64,000 nt of DNA from Streptomyces hoynatensis. GTDB taxonomy: Bacteria; Actinomycetota; Actinomycetes; Streptomycetales; Streptomycetaceae. The translations under genes and the position numbers were made by a program. Position 1 is the first letter of the stretch. Each line of letters starts with the position of its first letter. Under the pieces are notes generated by a model. That model did no database searches, was not told the origin of the DNA, and worked only from the letters and a program-made list of their open reading frames with translations. The stretch spans positions 124,001 to 188,000 of the forward strand of contig NZ_RBAL01000009.1 in the NCBI RefSeq assembly GCF_003626535.1, given 5' to 3'. Shown piece after piece: positions 15,870-24,345 of this stretch.

Positions 15870-17729
15870 TCAGGACTGGGCCGCGAAGGCCAGGAGCAGC
15901 ACGGCCATCCCCAGGGTCAGCCACACCACGTAGTCGCCGAGGAGGCCGGAGTGCAGGCGGCGCAGCGGCACGATCAGCGCGCGTTCCAGGTGGGCGAGGC
16001 AGGAGCGCAGCCACCGGAAGAGGCGCCAGGACCGGCGCGGCCCCCACACCGCCGCGCTCGCCAGCAGCACGGCGAGCCCCGCGGAGAGCAGCCCGAGCAG
16101 GACCCCGCTCACCGTCCACCCCACCTCGGGCAGCGGCCCCGGCAGGGTGGCGCGCGGCTCGCCGAAGACGGTGGCGCGGTAGCCCGCGTGGTCGGTGAAG
16201 GCCACCGCGGGGGCCGCCAGCGCATGCGCGATCTGCGGCACCACGCCCACCGCGAGGCAGCAGCCGAGCAGCAGCGCGGGCACCGCCGTCATGGTGCGCG
16301 GCACCGGCCGCTGCGGGTCGCGCACCTCGGGCGCCTCCGCCTCCCCGCCGGTCTCCACGTCCGAGTGGCTCAGCCGCGGCGGCGGCCCGGCCCCGGCGAA
16401 GACCCGCAGGCCCGCCCTGAGGACCGCGCCCCCGGTGAGCACCGACACCAGGGGGTAGGCCACGAGCAGCCACCCGGCCTCCTTGCCCGCCGCGTGCTCG
16501 GTGAGCGCCTCCCCGAGGCCGGTGCCGAAGGGCGGCAGCCCGGCCAGCACCAGCCCGCCCGCGAGGAACAGCACGCCCGCCGCCCGCAGATCGCGGCCGT
16601 GGCCGTGCAGGCCGTGCTCGTCGACCGAACCGTGCCGGTCGAGCAGCACGCCGATCAGCCCGAACAGCGCCGCCTTGGCCCCGGCGTGCCCGGCCACGTA
16701 GAGGCCGGTGCCCGCGGCGCCCTCCGGGGTGAGCAGGGCGAGGCCCAGCAGGAAGAGCCCGGTGTGCCCGATGGTGGAGAAGGCGAGCATCCGCTTCAGG
16801 TGCCGCTGCTGCCAGCACATGACGGAGCCGACGACGGCGGTGAGCAGCCCCGCGGCCGTCATGGTGTGCTCGAACGCCGCGGGTGACACGCCGCCGGGCA
16901 CGTCGAAGACCACCCCGTAGACCCGGGCCGCGCCGTAGACGCCGAGCTCCACCATCACGCCGGAGAGCAGCATGCACACCGGGGTGGGGGCGACGGCGTG
17001 CGCGTCGGGCAGCCAGAAGTGGAAGGGCACGGTGGCGCCCTTGACCAGCAGGGCGGTCATCACCAGCACGAACGCGGTGACCAGCAGGGCGTCGGGGTGG
17101 TGCCCGGCCAGGCGGCGCCCGATCTGGGCCATGCCGAGCTCGCCGGTGCGGGCGTAGAGCATGGCGATGCCGAGCAACGCCCCGTACGCCGCGAGCGAGT
17201 TGACCACCCCGAAGGTGAGGGCCCCGTGCAGCGGCCTCGGGTCCTCGATGCGGTAGCCGGTCAGCGCGTAGGCCACGACGCCCATCAGCTCGAAGAACAC
17301 GAAGGCGTTGAACAGGTCGCCGGTCAGCGCGAAGCCGCACATGCCCGCCTCGAACAGCATCAGCAGGGCCGGGAAGGCCGCGCCGTGGCCGCGCGGCGGC
17401 TCGTCGAAGTACCGCCAGGAGTAGGCCAGGGTGGCCAGCAGCAGGATCGCGACCAGCAGGGCGAGGCCGATGCCGAGCCGGTCGCCGACCAGCACGATCC
17501 CCACGCCGCGCCCGTGCCGAGGGCGCCAGCCGCCGACCCAGGAGGCCAGCTGGCCCTCGCCGGCCCTGGCCCACAGGACGGCGAGGTCGGCGACGACCGC
17601 CGCCGCGAAGGCCAGGGCCACCAGGTCGTTCGCGGTGCGCGGCAGCAGGCGCCCGGCGACGATCAGCACCACGGACCCGAGCAGCGGGATCGCGACGGCC
17701 AGCGGCAGCAGGTCCACCGTCTGCGGCAC
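15870..17729 (-). CDS. mnhD: Mrp-type cation/proton antiporter subunit D
   Basis: A 619-residue polytopic membrane protein of the NuoL/NuoM/MrpD family, the proton-channelling antiporter subunit. Landmarks are LFEAGMCGFALTGDLFNAFVFFELMGVVAYALTGY, the conserved Lys in LVKGATVPFHFWLPDAHA (helix 7-8 region), the HHx-type QQRHLKRMLAFSTIGHTG and AGHAGAKAALFGLIG. A longer C-terminal extension than usual (about 490-619) carries two or three more helices. The start is GTG at 17729, 9 bp after the MnhC stop. It is the last gene and the only large antiporter subunit in the operon. The operon probably exports Na+ or another monovalent cation in exchange for protons. Confidence 0.9.
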   Translation of the reverse strand: MPQTVDLLPLAVAIPLLGSVVLIVAGRLLPRTANDLVALAFAAAVVADLAVLWARAGEGQLASWVGGWRPRHGRGVGIVLVGDRLGIGLALLVAILLLATLAYSWRYFDEPPRGHGAAFPALLMLFEAGMCGFALTGDLFNAFVFFELMGVVAYALTGYRIEDPRPLHGALTFGVVNSLAAYGALLGIAMLYARTGELGMAQIGRRLAGHHPDALLVTAFVLVMTALLVKGATVPFHFWLPDAHAVAPTPVCMLLSGVMVELGVYGAARVYGVVFDVPGGVSPAAFEHTMTAAGLLTAVVGSVMCWQQRHLKRMLAFSTIGHTGLFLLGLALLTPEGAAGTGLYVAGHAGAKAALFGLIGVLLDRHGSVDEHGLHGHGRDLRAAGVLFLAGGLVLAGLPPFGTGLGEALTEHAAGKEAGWLLVAYPLVSVLTGGAVLRAGLRVFAGAGPPPRLSHSDVETGGEAEAPEVRDPQRPVPRTMTAVPALLLGCCLAVGVVPQIAHALAAPAVAFTDHAGYRATVFGEPRATLPGPLPEVGWTVSGVLLGLLSAGLAVLLASAAVWGPRRSWRLFRWLRSCLAHLERALIVPLRRLHSGLLGDYVVWLTLGMAVLLLAFAAQS

Positions 17730-17737
17730 GGCGTCCT

Positions 17738-18082
17738 TCAGCCCTTGAGGCCGGTCAGCGCCTCCGGGTCGACCGTGCCCGAGCGCTTGCGGATCTGGAT
17801 GACGAGGCTGAGCAGCAGCGCGGTGAGGGTGGCGCCGACCACGACGTCGGTCAGGGCGAGGGCCTGCACGACGGGGTCGACCACGGGCGAGCCGGTCGGC
17901 AGGTCGGAGAAGACGGGGGCGGTGGCACCGCTGCGGTAGCCGACGGCGAGCAGCAGCACGTAGGTCGAGGACTGGGCCACGCTCAGGCAGCCCACGGCGT
18001 GCACCAGGTTGTGGCTGGTCACCATGCCGTAGACGCCGGCCAGGAAGATCCAGCCGGCGGCGAGGAAGGGCAGGACGGTCAT
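17738..18082 (-). CDS. mnhC: Mrp-type antiporter subunit C (NuoK-like)
   Basis: A 114-residue protein with three membrane helices, homologous to NuoK/MrpC. FLAGVYGMVTSHNLVHAVGCLSVAQSSTYVLLL and the late VQALALTDVVVGATLTALLLSLVIQI are characteristic, including the Asp/Thr segment of the last helix. The ATG at 18082 overlaps the MnhB stop (ATGA). It supports assembly and the proton path of the Mrp complex. Confidence 0.92.
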   Translation of the reverse strand: MTVLPFLAAGWIFLAGVYGMVTSHNLVHAVGCLSVAQSSTYVLLLAVGYRSGATAPVFSDLPTGSPVVDPVVQALALTDVVVGATLTALLLSLVIQIRKRSGTVDPEALTGLKG

Positions 18083-18837
18083 GACACCTCCGGCTTCCTT
18101 GGCCGGTCGGCCGGCGAGGCGGTCTCCACGGCCTGGTCGAGGAACTGCGCGACCAGGACGATGACGCCGGAGCCGACCTCGAGGCCGACGGCCGCGTTGA
18201 TCAGGGGCACGAGGCCGCCCGAGGACAGCCGGCCGAACGTGCCGAGCGGCAGGAAGTTCTCCAGGTAGGCGGCGCCGGTGAGCAGCCCGGCGAGGCCGAG
18301 CGCGGTGAACGCCCCGGCGCCCACCGCGTCCAGCGTGCCGAGCAGCCACAGCGGCCTGATCCGGCACAGCACCCGGTAGTCGGCGGCGACGTACGCCAGG
18401 TGCAGGCCGACGGCGAGGATCACGCCGCCCTGGAAGCCACCGCCCGGGCTGAGCTGGCCGTGCGCCACGATGTAGACGCCCACCAGCAGGGTGATCGGCA
18501 GCAGGACGAGGCCGAGCAGCCGGGTGGGCGGGAGCACCCGCCCCGGCCGTGGTTCCTCGCGGCGCTCGTCGCGGGCCCGGCGCAGCAGCACGACGGCGCC
18601 GAGGACGGCGGCGAAGAGGATCGACTCCTCGCCGAGGGTGTCGAAGGCCCGCTGGTCGAAGTTGATCGAGGAGACGACGTTGGCGGTGCGCTGGTCGACT
18701 CCCGTGTCGACCGCGCGGGAGCCGTAGGGGTGGCGGGCGGTGCCGAAGCCGGGCAGGCCGAGGCAGGCCCAGAAGAAGGCGACGGCCACCACGGCCGCGG
18801 AGAGCAGGAACAGCCGGCGCCGCACGGTCTTGCTCAC
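18079..18837 (-). CDS. mnhB: MbhE-MnhB fused subunit of the Mrp-type antiporter
   Basis: A 252-residue membrane protein with two recognisable parts. Residues about 1-95 contain a helix, a HPYGSRAVDTGVDQRTANVV segment and NFDQRAFDTLGEESILFAAVLGAVVLL, which matches the MbhE-type end of MrpA. Residues about 110-245 (LLPITLLVGVYIVAHGQLSPGGGFQGGVILA, then LINAAVGLEVGSGVIVLVAQFL) are MnhB. The protein thus carries the C-terminal piece of MrpA fused to MrpB. The GTG at 18837 overlaps the preceding stop. The start was set there because the longer frame upstream is Arg-rich antisense-like text. Confidence 0.88.
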   Translation of the reverse strand: MSKTVRRRLFLLSAAVVAVAFFWACLGLPGFGTARHPYGSRAVDTGVDQRTANVVSSINFDQRAFDTLGEESILFAAVLGAVVLLRRARDERREEPRPGRVLPPTRLLGLVLLPITLLVGVYIVAHGQLSPGGGFQGGVILAVGLHLAYVAADYRVLCRIRPLWLLGTLDAVGAGAFTALGLAGLLTGAAYLENFLPLGTFGRLSSGGLVPLINAAVGLEVGSGVIVLVAQFLDQAVETASPADRPRKPEVS

Positions 18838-19205
18838 GGGCTCTTCCCCTCTCCCCCGCCCGGCTGTCCCCCGCCGCCGCCCCCGCCGCCCTCGCTGCCG
18901 GTGTCCGCCCCGCCGTTCCCGGCGCCGGTCTTTCCACCGGTCTCGCCGTGCGGGGTGCGGCGGATCTTCCGCACCGTCAGCAGCACCAGCAGCGGGGTGA
19001 TGGCGCCGCCGACCGCGAGCTGGGACAGGGCGACGTCCGGCGCCTGGAGGAAGAGGAACAGCAGCGAGAGGCACAGCCCGAGCGCGGAGAGCACCGCCGC
19101 CTGCCGCACCGGGTCGCGGGTGAGCGCGGCGGCGGTCGCGGTCAGCGTCACCAGGAGGAGGGAGACCACGATCAGGTAGTCGAGGGTGGCGGAGGGCGCG
19201 GTCAC
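18834..19205 (-). CDS. MbhD-like (DUF4040) subunit of the Mrp-type antiporter
   Basis: A 123-residue protein with three membrane helices. ALSALGLCLSLLFLFLQAPDVALSQLAVGGAITPLLVLLTVRKIRR is the MbhD/DUF4040 signature, corresponding to a NuoJ-like part of MrpA, including the conserved APDVALSQ-A segment. A hydrophilic Gly-rich tail (about 80-123) is an unusual addition. The GTG at 19205 overlaps the MnhG stop. In most bacteria this segment is part of the large MrpA protein; here it is a separate gene, as in archaeal Mbh operons. Confidence 0.85.
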   Translation of the reverse strand: MTAPSATLDYLIVVSLLLVTLTATAAALTRDPVRQAAVLSALGLCLSLLFLFLQAPDVALSQLAVGGAITPLLVLLTVRKIRRTPHGETGGKTGAGNGGADTGSEGGGGGGGGQPGGGEGKSP

Positions 19206-19507
19206 GACGGCGGCTCCTCGCCGGGCGCGCTCGCCCGCCAGGCGGTGCGCCCGATGGCCAGCGTGGTCACCGGGCCGCTGAGGGCGCCGAGCAGCCCGAT
19301 GAACAGCAGCTTCAGCGCCTGCCTGCCGGGTCCGGTGTCCAGGGCCAGGGCCAGGCAGACCAGCGGGAGGGCGAGCGAGGTGGCGGGCGAGAGGGCGTGC
19401 ACCCGCGCGTAGGGCCCCGGGAGCACCAGCAGGGCGAGGCCGGCCAGCAGCAGCACGGCCACCCCGCAGGCCAGCAGCACCAGGGCGAAGACGTGCCGGA
19501 CCTCCAT
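19202..19507 (-). CDS. mnhG: Mrp-type antiporter subunit G
   Basis: A 101-residue protein with three membrane helices. The G-subunit signature is GLALLVLPGPYARVHALSPATSLALPLVCLAL, then LKLLFIGLLGALSGPVTTLAIGRTAW. The ATG at 19507 has GGAGGGG about 7 nt upstream. The longer open frame further upstream is the purine-rich repeat leader and is not likely to be translated. It is 192 bp after MnhF, the only sizeable gap in the operon. Confidence 0.9.
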   Translation of the reverse strand: MEVRHVFALVLLACGVAVLLLAGLALLVLPGPYARVHALSPATSLALPLVCLALALDTGPGRQALKLLFIGLLGALSGPVTTLAIGRTAWRASAPGEEPPS

Positions 19508-19615
19508 CGCCTGCCCCTCCTTCGTCTCGGTCCTTCGTGTGGTCCTTCGTTCCGGTCCGTTGTTCCGGTCCGTTGTTCCGGTCCTTCGTTGCGGTCCTTC
19601 GCTTCCCGTCCCGCC
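19508..19615 (-). repeat. Purine-rich tandem repeats between mnhF and mnhG
   Basis: On the coding (minus) strand the leader of mnhG is built of repeats such as GGACCGGAACAAC and GGACCGCAACGAA, with unit lengths of about 10-14 bp and five or six copies. It interrupts an otherwise overlapping gene series. It resembles the purine-rich leaders at 1516-1636 and 24216-24345. Confidence 0.7.
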
Positions 19616-19699
19616 CCCGTTTCCGCCCGCCACTCCGGGCCCCCTCCGCCCCGCCGCCCCGGGCCCGCGCCGTACCGCGCGGCGACGCGGCCGGGCCCC

Positions 19700-19975
19700 T
19701 CAGCCCCGGGAGCCTTCCTCCCGCTCGCCCCCGGCCAGGCAGCGGGCGAAGACCAGCGTTCCGGCGGGCCCGATCAGCGCGAGGACGAGGGCCAGGTCCT
19801 GGTACGAGGTGCGGTGCAGGCCCTGGGCGGTGAGCATCAGCACCGCGACACAGAGGGTGCCGCCCAGCGTGATCCCGGCCAGGCGCTGGGCGGGCTCGCC
19901 GCGGCAGGCCCGCCAGGCGCAGGCCCCCAGGCCCGCGGGGAGCAGCAGGCAGACGGCGAGCAGCCAGGCGTTCAC
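19700..19975 (-). CDS. mnhF: Mrp-type antiporter subunit F
   Basis: A 91-residue protein with three membrane helices: WLLAVCLLLPAGLGACAWRA, LAGITLGGTLCVAVLMLTAQ, and DLALVLALIGPAGTLVFARCL after the hydrophilic loop with SYQD. The size and pattern are those of MrpF/MnhF. The start overlaps the MnhE stop by 4 bp. A short charged tail follows the last helix. Confidence 0.85.
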   Translation of the reverse strand: MNAWLLAVCLLLPAGLGACAWRACRGEPAQRLAGITLGGTLCVAVLMLTAQGLHRTSYQDLALVLALIGPAGTLVFARCLAGGEREEGSRG

Positions 19976-20475
19976 GGCGCGCGTTCCCCGCGCAGCGCCG
20001 CTTCCAGCGGCGAGACGGCGGTGGCCAGCACGTGCACGGTCAGCTCGCAGCCGCGCCCCTGCCCGTCCCCGGCGATGTCCAGGACGCAGCTGCCCGGGCT
20101 CGCCGAGAGCAGCGCCGCCGCCCAGCTCGGGCCCACGCCGGGCGCCAGCCGGACCCGCACCACCCGGCCCGCCGCGCGGCGCCCGCGCAGCGCCGCCAGC
20201 ACCGCGAGGGCCAGCTGCCAGGTCTCCCGCAGCAGCGTGACCGGGAACGCGGCCACCGCGGCGCCCAGCCTTTCTGCGCCGCCCCAGGGCTGGCGCTCGG
20301 CCCGCCGCATGCCCTCCACCGCGCCGCCGGCCAGCAGCGCGCCGCCCGCACCCACCAGGAGTTCGAGGGCGGAGACCGGGCCGATCAGCACCCAGTACGC
20401 GAGGAAGAGCAGCCCGGCCCAGACGAGGACGAAGCCCGTCACGCGCGTGGCGCGGTTCGCGCGCCCCCGGCTCAC
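19972..20475 (-). CDS. mnhE: Mrp-type antiporter subunit E
   Basis: First gene of the antiporter operon, about 167 residues. Two adjacent N-terminal helices (FVLVWAGLLFLAYWVL, ALELLVGAGGALLAGGAV) and AAVAAFPVTLLRETWQLALAVLAAL are followed by a cytoplasmic domain with LAPGVGPSWAAALLSASPGSCVLDI and LTVHVLA, the MrpE pattern. The GTG at 20475 (VSRGRANRATRV) is chosen as the first start before the hydrophobic part. No strong ribosome site is visible, so the start is uncertain by up to about 12 codons. Confidence 0.82.
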   Translation of the reverse strand: MSRGRANRATRVTGFVLVWAGLLFLAYWVLIGPVSALELLVGAGGALLAGGAVEGMRRAERQPWGGAERLGAAVAAFPVTLLRETWQLALAVLAALRGRRAAGRVVRVRLAPGVGPSWAAALLSASPGSCVLDIAGDGQGRGCELTVHVLATAVSPLEAALRGERAP

Positions 20476-21028
20476 GTCAGGCCCCGGCAGGATGCCCACG
20501 GCGTGCCCGCCGCGCCCCCCGTTGCTCCGGCCGCTTGCCGTGCCCGCTCTGTCGCCACCACTGCCTCCGAAACCTCTCCGGGTGCCTCCGGGAGCCAGGG
20601 GGCCGTCCGGCGGCTCCCTGCCTCGGGCCCCTGGCCGCGCACCCGGCATCTACGGATATGTACGCGGATGCCCGCCCGCCGTCCCGGAACCGGCCCGGTG
20701 GGCGGGCAACACGCCAGGCCGCACCACTCCGATGCAGGCACCGGCGCGGCGGCGGCGCGGGCGGCCGTTCCGCCCGGCCGCCCGCGGCGTGGGGCAGAGC
20801 GGGGTACCCGGCCGGCCCGGAATCACTCCCGCCTTCTCGCCCGGGGGCCGGCGGCGCGCGGGACTCCCCGGTGTAGCGCGGGCGGGTGCGGGTACTCGCG
20901 GCGCCCGTGACGGCGGCCGGGCCCGGCGGGCAGGTGCGGCACGCGCCCGCGCGGGGCGGGCCGGCGCGGGCGTGGCGAGACGGCGGCGAGACGGCGGCCG
21001 TGGGGCGGCAGGAAGGCGGCAGGGCAGG
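20476..21028. promoter_or_regulatory. Divergent promoter region between the antiporter operon and the FAD/Fe-S gene
   Basis: I see no credible gene in these 553 bp: the open frames are low-complexity. It should hold the promoters of mnhE (left) and the oxidoreductase (right). The only distinct structure is an inverted repeat at 20645-20672 (arms GGCATC/GATGCC around an AT-richer core). Confidence 0.5.
20645..20672. promoter_or_regulatory. Inverted repeat in the divergent promoter region
   Basis: Arms GGCATC and GATGCC are separated by 16 nt that include GGATATGTAC, one of the few AT-rich patches in the region. It is a possible regulator site for one or both divergent genes. Confidence 0.35.
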
Positions 21029-24000
21029 ATGGACGGTTTCTTCCGGATCGGCGCGCCGGAGCGGCAGCAGGCGCCGCACGCGGGTGCGGACGGGGCCGCG
21101 CCGGACGGGGGCCGGGACCTCCGGGCGCTGGAGGCGGCCCTGCGCGAGCGGGTGGCGGGCGAGGTCAGATTCGACGCGGGAAGCCGGGGGGCGTACGCCA
21201 CCGACGGCTCCAACTACCGGCAGGTGCCGCTGGCGGTGGTGGTGCCGCGGACGGTGGACGCGGGCGCCGAGGCGGTGCGGGTGTGCGCCGAGTTCGGGGC
21301 GCCGGTCCTGTCCCGGGGCGGCGGGACCAGCCTGGGCGGGCAGTGCACCAACGCGGCGGTCGTCATCGACTGGACCAAGCACTGCAACCGGCTGGTCTCC
21401 CTGGACACCGAGGCCCGCACCTGCGTGGTGGAGCCCGGCATCGTCCTCGACCGGCTGAACGGCCTGCTCGCCGAGCACCGGCTGAAGTTCGGCCCCAAGC
21501 CCTCGACGCACAGCCACTGTTCGCTCGGCGGCATGATCGGCAACAACTCCTGCGGGGCCACCGCGCAGGCCTACGGGAAGACCGCGGACAGCGTGCTGCG
21601 CCTGGAGATCCTCACCTACGACGGGCTGCGCTGCTGGGTGGGGCCGACCGGCGAGGAGGAGTACGCGCGCATCCTCGCCGCCGGGGGCCGCAGGGCCGAG
21701 CTCTACCGGGGCCTGAAGGAGCTGGTCGCGACCTACCTGGCGGACATCCGCCGCGGCTATCCCAGCCTGCCGCGCCGGGTGTCCGGGTACAACCTCGACT
21801 TCCTGCTGCCCGAGCGCGGCTTCGACCTGGCCAAGGCCCTCACCGGCAGCGAGGGTTCCCTGGTGACGGTGCTGCGGGCCGAGCTGAAGCTGGTGCCGCA
21901 CGAGCCCGCGGACGCGATGCTGGTGCTCGGCTACCCCGACGTCTGCGCCGCCGCGGACGACGTGCCGCGGCTGCTCGAACACTGCCACCCCCTGCAACTT
22001 GAGGCCATCGACGGGCGGATGGCCCAGCTGATGCGCGAGGAGCGGGCGTACCTGGACTCGCTCGCCCGCTTCCCCGAGGGGGACGGCTGGCTGCTGGTGC
22101 AGTTCGCGGGCGAGAGCAAGGAGGACGCCGACGCGCAGGCCCGCGACCTGCTGCGGGGCCTCGGCCTGGCCGAGGACGACCCGCGGGTGGGGTTCTCGGA
22201 CGACCCCGAGCGCGAGAACCAGCTGCTGAAGGCCCGCGAGGCGGGCCTCGGGGTGACGGCGCGGCCCCCGGACGGGCGGGAGACCTGGGAGGGCTGGGAG
22301 GACTCGGCGGTGCCGCCGGAGCGCCTCGGCGGCTACCTGCGCGACCTGCGCCGGCTCCTGGCCGAGTTCGGCTACGAACAGGCGTCCCTCTACGGGCACT
22401 TCGGGCAGGGCTGCGTCCACACCAGGATTCCCTTCGACCTCAAGACCGCCGACGGGGTGGAACGCTTCCGCGCGTTCCTGACCCGGGCGGCCGACCTCGT
22501 GGTGTCCTACGGCGGCTCGCTCTCCGGGGAGCACGGCGACGGGCAGGCGCGCGGCGAGCTGCTGCCGCGGATGTTCGGCGAGCGGCTGGTGCGGGCGTTC
22601 GACGAGCTGAAGGCGCTGTTCGACCCGGACGACCGGATGAACCCGGGCAAGGTGGTCCACCCCCATCCGGTGGACGGGCAGCTGCGGCTCGGGCCGCGCT
22701 GGCGGCCCCAGGCCGGCCCCACCCACTTCGGCTACCCGGAGGACGAGCACAGCTTCTCGCACGCGGTCATGCGCTGCGTCGGCATCGGGAACTGCCGCTC
22801 CCACCACGGCGGGGTGATGTGCCCCTCCTACCGGGCGACGGGCGAGGAGGAGCACTCCACCAGGGGCCGGGCCAGGCTGCTCTTCGAGATGCTCGGCGGC
22901 CATCAGGACTCGGCGATCGGCGACGGCTGGCGCTCCACCGAGGTGCGGGACGCCCTCGACCTGTGCCTGGCCTGCAAGGGCTGCAAGTCGGACTGCCCCA
23001 CGGGCGTCGACATGGCCACCTACAAGGCGGAGTTCCTCGCGCACCACTACGCCGGGCGGCTGCGCCCGGCCGCGCACTACTCGCTGGGCTGGCTGCCGGT
23101 GTGGGCCAGGCTCTCCCGGGTGGCGCCCCGGGTGGTGAACGCCGCGCTGCACGCCCCCGGCGTCGCCGCGCTCGGGAAGCGGCTGGCCGGGGTGGCGGGC
23201 GAGCGCGAGGCGCCGGTCTTCGCGCCCCGGTCGTTCACGCAGGAGTGGCAGCGGCAGGGCGCGCCGGACCAGCCGCGCCCCGGCGAGGAGAACGCCGTGC
23301 TGCTGTGGCCCGACACCTTCAGCAACTACTTCCACCCGAACGTCGCGCACGCCGCGGTGCGGGTGCTGACGGAGGCCGGGTTCCGGGTCGCGGTGCCGCA
23401 GGAACCGGTGTGCTGCGGCCTCACCTGGATCTCCACCGGGCAGCTCGACCGGGCCAAGCGGGTGCTGCGCGGCACCCTGGACACGCTGCGGCCCTGGATC
23501 GCCGCGGGCACCCCGGTGGTCGGTCTCGAACCCTCCTGCTCGGCGGTGTTCCGCGCGGACGCGCCGGAGCTGATGCCGGACGACCAGGATGTGCAGCGGC
23601 TGGCGGGGCAGTTCCACACCTTCTCCGAGGTGCTGGCGAACCGGGCGGGCTGGCGGCCCCCGCGGCTGGCCAGGGGCGCGACCGTGCAGACCCACTGCCA
23701 CCAGCACGCCGTGCTCGGCTACGACGCGGACGCCGAACTGATGCGCCGGGCCGGGCTGGACGCGGACGTGCTCGACGAGGGCTGCTGCGGCCTCGCCGGC
23801 AACTTCGGCTTCGAGCGGGGGCACCACGAGGTGTCGATGGCGGTCGGCGAGCAGGGGGTGCTGCCCGCGGTGCGGAGCGCGGCGCCCGGCTCGCTGGTGA
23901 TCGCCGACGGCTTCAGCTGCCGCACCCAGATCGAGCAGGGCACCACCGGGCGGCGCGCGGTGCACCTCGCGGAGGCGCTGGCGGCGGGCCTGGAGGGCCC

Positions 24001-24151
24001 GGTGCCCGCCACGTACCCGGAGCGGCAGGCGGCGGTGCGGCCCGAGGCCGCCCCGCGCGAGGCCGCGCTGTTCGCCGCCGGGACCGCCGCGGCCGCGCTG
24101 GCCGCGGCGGCGGCCGGGGCGGGGTACGCGCGGCGGCTGCGGAACGGGTGA
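21029..24151 (+). CDS. Fused FAD-linked oxidase / Fe-S / CCG-domain oxidoreductase (D-lactate or glycolate dehydrogenase-like)
   Basis: A 1040-residue fusion of the GlcD-like FAD subunit and GlcF-like iron-sulfur subunit, oxidising a 2-hydroxy acid and passing electrons to the respiratory chain. The FAD_binding_4 domain is at about 60-220 (LSRGGGTSLGGQ, LGGMIGNNSCGA). A FAD-oxidase C-terminal cap follows, with SGEHGDGQARGELL. Two 4Fe-4S motifs are near residues 584 (CVGIGNCR...MCPSY) and 646 (CLACKGCKSDCP). Two CCG domains follow (PVCCGLTW near 794, EGCCGLAGNFGFE near 917). The C-terminus has a hydrophobic Ala-rich segment, a possible membrane anchor. The ATG at 21029 has GGAAGG upstream. The substrate (D-lactate, glycolate or another) is not decided. 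Confidence 0.9.
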   Translation: MDGFFRIGAPERQQAPHAGADGAAPDGGRDLRALEAALRERVAGEVRFDAGSRGAYATDGSNYRQVPLAVVVPRTVDAGAEAVRVCAEFGAPVLSRGGGTSLGGQCTNAAVVIDWTKHCNRLVSLDTEARTCVVEPGIVLDRLNGLLAEHRLKFGPKPSTHSHCSLGGMIGNNSCGATAQAYGKTADSVLRLEILTYDGLRCWVGPTGEEEYARILAAGGRRAELYRGLKELVATYLADIRRGYPSLPRRVSGYNLDFLLPERGFDLAKALTGSEGSLVTVLRAELKLVPHEPADAMLVLGYPDVCAAADDVPRLLEHCHPLQLEAIDGRMAQLMREERAYLDSLARFPEGDGWLLVQFAGESKEDADAQARDLLRGLGLAEDDPRVGFSDDPERENQLLKAREAGLGVTARPPDGRETWEGWEDSAVPPERLGGYLRDLRRLLAEFGYEQASLYGHFGQGCVHTRIPFDLKTADGVERFRAFLTRAADLVVSYGGSLSGEHGDGQARGELLPRMFGERLVRAFDELKALFDPDDRMNPGKVVHPHPVDGQLRLGPRWRPQAGPTHFGYPEDEHSFSHAVMRCVGIGNCRSHHGGVMCPSYRATGEEEHSTRGRARLLFEMLGGHQDSAIGDGWRSTEVRDALDLCLACKGCKSDCPTGVDMATYKAEFLAHHYAGRLRPAAHYSLGWLPVWARLSRVAPRVVNAALHAPGVAALGKRLAGVAGEREAPVFAPRSFTQEWQRQGAPDQPRPGEENAVLLWPDTFSNYFHPNVAHAAVRVLTEAGFRVAVPQEPVCCGLTWISTGQLDRAKRVLRGTLDTLRPWIAAGTPVVGLEPSCSAVFRADAPELMPDDQDVQRLAGQFHTFSEVLANRAGWRPPRLARGATVQTHCHQHAVLGYDADAELMRRAGLDADVLDEGCCGLAGNFGFERGHHEVSMAVGEQGVLPAVRSAAPGSLVIADGFSCRTQIEQGTTGRRAVHLAEALAAGLEGPVPATYPERQAAVRPEAAPREAALFAAGTAAAALAAAAAGAGYARRLRNG

Positions 24152-24215
24152 GGAGGCCGGCCGCCGCCCGGGGGAGGCCACGGCAGCGGTGCCGGGGCGG
24201 CGGGGCCCTGGCAGG

Positions 24216-24345
24216 GACGGAAGGCACCGGGAAGGCACTGCGAAAGGACTCGCCAGGACTCGGCAGGACTCGGAAGGACTCGGAAGGAATCGGAAGGCAC
24301 TCGGAAGGGATCGGAAGGAAAACGGAGAGGGAAGGGACGCGAACG
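24216..24345 (+). repeat. Purine-rich ~10-bp tandem repeat leader before the SDR gene
   Basis: At least eight units close to AGGACTCGGA (with variants AGGAATCGGA, AGGGATCGGA, AGGCACTCGGA) run head to tail up to the ATG at 24346. Almost every junction creates GGAAGG, a strong Shine-Dalgarno match, so the real ribosome site is embedded in an array of copies. Confidence 0.8.

Noticed and set aside
24152..24345. A translated leader peptide across the purine-rich repeats
   Set aside because: The frame through the repeats is open only because the unit lacks stops; no start with its own site is distinct from the array.
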